Source of the DNA: Coenobita brevimanus
Lineage: Eukaryota > Arthropoda > Malacostraca > Decapoda > Coenobitidae
Direction of reading: 5' to 3'
Length of the DNA stretch: 64,000 nt
Assembly (NCBI GenBank): GCA_032717465.1
Contig: CM064713.1
Coordinates: 7,735,001-7,799,000 of the forward strand
The stretch's first letter is position 1. Every line of letters starts with the position of its first letter. Below the pieces are notes generated by a model. That model was not told where the DNA came from, made no database searches, and worked only from the letters and a program-made list of their open reading frames with translations. Positions 62,436 through 64,000 of the stretch are shown here, one piece after another. A program made the position numbers and the translations under genes.

Positions 62436-63270
62436 TTAGAAAGATATCCCACTTCCTGTGTGTCTCTCGTTTCTCAATATTTTCTCCAATCTGCATTTTC
62501 GAAAAATTTCCTCAATCTTGTAAGGTTTGCTTTCCCATAGTTGTATCTTCCCCTTCCTATAGAGCTCATCCCTTGCTACCACGTTCCTTTTTATCATCTG
62601 GAACTCAATGACCACATGATCACTTTTTCCTATAGGACACTGATATTTTAAATTTACAACAACATCAGGTTCTTTAGTTAGTAGTAAATCTAATCTTGCT
62701 GGCATGTCATCTCCTCCGAATTTAGTCTCTTCTTTGACCCATTGGGTCATAACATTATTCATTGCAATATTTAACAATATAGTGCCCCAGGAATCTTCAT
62801 AGCTTCCCGTGTCCCATTCCTCCCAGTTCACCTCTTCACAGTTAAAATCTCCCATCATAATTATATTACTGCTTTTCTCAGTCACTTTCTTGAGATAGCT
62901 TACCATGTCTGACAACATCTCCTGATATTCATCATCCTTCCATGCCCTTGTCTTAGGAGGAATGTATACCACTTTGATGTCTCTCTTGCCATTCTCTCCA
63001 GTTTCCAGTGTCATATTTATCGCTTCAGCCTTACCCTCTCCCTGGTCCACATTTTCTCCACTGATGTTGTTCTTCACTGCTATCATCACTTCTCCCATTT
63101 TTTCTTTTCTTTCTCTTCTCCAGTTTGTATTTGCCATCTCCTATATGGATGTCAGTATCCTCTATTAACTTGGTCTCTGTAAAGCACATAATATCTGGTT
63201 CATGTACTCTCAAGTAATCGTTGATTTCTAACCTTGCCGATATTAAACCATCAATATTAGTATATGCCAC
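62436..63270 (-). pseudogene. CR1-like LINE endonuclease
   Basis: Minus-strand frames 63270-63031 and 63137-62436 give YTNIDGLISARLEINDYLRV, EPDIMCFTETKLIEDTDIHI (catalytic Glu), VVYIPPKTRAWKDDEYQEML, IIMMGDFNCEEVNWEEWDTG (GDFN), and ARLDLLLTKEPDVVVNLKYQ followed by GKSDHVVIEFQM (SDH). All main catalytic boxes are readable, but a frameshift near 63120 breaks the ORF. Confidence 0.8.
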
Positions 63271-63715
63271 TTTCTAACTTTTTTCGCTGTTCTTTATTCC
63301 CTCTTCTTTCCCTCTCTCCGTCGGTACCACTTCCTCAATTTCTGATCCATAACTCTCCAATAGAACATTGTCTTCTTTTCCTCTGATCTCTGTTTGTTTT
63401 TTGCCTTTGCTTCCTTTAATGGTTCCTATATCTTAGCTTTTTCTTCCTCATTTGCATCTCTTCTTATCCAAACATTCTTGAGCTTTTCCTTTTCTGATAA
63501 TTTCATTTACCATCGCCTGAGATTTAAACTTTAAGTGGCCTTTCCCTTCCTTCCTTGTACTTTCCTAGCCTAAACATTTGTTCAGTCTCTATTTGAGCTT
63601 CATTGTTACCCTCCATAACTACTGATATTATCTGTTTTGCCTTAGTTCTTCTCTTTCCCTTTCTGACCTTACTATCATCCGTTTTCCTTTTAGTCCTGAG
63701 ATCATCACTCATCTA

Positions 63716-64000
63716 CACTCAGTCCTCGTAAATCGCAGCAATTTGGGTCTGGACCACTGCCGCGGATTACAAAATCCGCGGTTTATAAGTAATAACTCTT
63801 ATGTGAAAAATTAATTAGGGTCTGGACTTTGGCCAACCACCCCCCCAAAGCACCCTACCTACCTGTCTAGGCACCATCAAACACAAACATACAAATTTAG
63901 GAATATTCAGTGCATGTATTTAATAGAAATAAGCCATGTTAAGGGATCTCACCTTAATCCTATGACGATATTGCTTAAGTGAATGAAGTGGGGTGGTGTT
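63716..64000 (-). mobile_element. Tigger/pogo element copy 2, runs off the window
   Basis: The end 'cactcagtcctcgtaaatcgc' is preceded by TA (63714-63715). The sequence is the reverse of 13970-14613, without the two SINEs, and reaches 'cttaagtgaatgaagtgggg' at the window edge. The interior also holds a short inverted word ('ccgcggattac' / 'aaaatccgcgg'). Confidence 0.8.

Larger units (their letters stand above)
60434..63713 (-). mobile_element. CR1-like LINE, near full-length minus copy
   Basis: Minus-strand order: possible start at 63712, endonuclease (63270-62436), linker (62157-61870), RT (61853-61075), C-terminal domain (60956-60471), and a 3' end 'aactaggtaaata' at 60434-60446 joined to the CA/GT repeat. 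The C-terminal signature LSYEERLEELDLPSLKERRE then RGDMIAVLKAM is typical of CR1-group LINEs. Several frameshifts. Confidence 0.8.

Noticed and set aside
1..64000. CRISPR arrays, bacterial operons or prophage
   Set aside because: No regularly spaced repeats, no ribosome binding sites, spliced exons and LINEs throughout; the DNA is eukaryotic.

Overview
The window looks like intron sequence of a repeat-rich arthropod genome, most likely a decapod crustacean (probability about 0.75; species not determinable). Reasons: spliced, phase-0 exons of a conserved host gene lie in tens of kilobases of transposons; the Jockey-like LINE (51.2-54.4 kb) and the CR1-like LINE whose 3' end reads as the 'tatttacctagttg' repeat (60.4 kb) are types I associate with crabs, shrimps and crayfish; there are no bacterial operons, ribosome binding sites or CRISPR arrays.

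Host gene. Two consecutive plus-strand exons of an RTEL1-like XPD-family DNA helicase are readable: 35343-35471 and 48244-48441. Together they encode the four cysteines of the Fe-S cluster domain. The 12,772-bp intron between them is mostly transposons. No other RTEL1 exon was found. A 5'-edge open frame (1-153) and a signal-peptide-like ORF (1441-1494, minus) are unproven.

Layout. 1.7-13.3 kb: one degenerate minus-strand Ty3/gypsy retrotransposon (gag, protease, RT, RNase H, integrase), broken by a Tigger MITE, a long palindromic TA element, a TTAA element and a hAT MITE that itself carries a TTAA element. 13.4-14.6 kb: Tigger element with two SINE insertions, one a 5S rRNA-headed SINE. 15.8-32.4 kb: RTE-like LINEs and a second LINE family in head-to-head copies, with a 4.07-kb piggyBac element at a TTAA site. 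32.6-35.0 kb: three Tigger-type elements nested in one another. 35.3-48.4 kb: the two RTEL1 exons and the intron between them. 48.6-64 kb: TTAA element copies, LINEs, a split tandem repeat, another Tigger MITE, a near full-length RTE-like LINE, a CR1-like LINE and the end of a second copy of the 13.5-kb Tigger element.

Local names used below: RTE-1 = LINE with (TAGA)n tail, nine segments (15.8-18.9, 19.7-20.6 with 30.4-32.4, 35.6, 39.3, 40.8, 49.5, 57-60.2 kb); RTE-2 = LINE with a C-terminal zinc finger; RTE-3 = a third, diverged RTE-like LINE; TTAA-a, TTAA-b, TTAA-d = non-autonomous elements flanked by TTAA; PB-c = the piggyBac element with a transposase.

Most interesting observation. The 5S-headed SINE appears to be a chimera: a 5S rRNA promoter head, then a segment matching the 5' leader of RTE-1, then a segment matching the extreme 3' end of RTE-1 with a short-unit repeat tail. 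It would thus be a miniature RTE-1 with a 5S promoter, and RTE-1 itself begins with tRNA-like promoter boxes. Nested copies provide natural empty sites that date and bound several insertions. No LINE or transposase here is intact over its full length; all appear to be dead copies.
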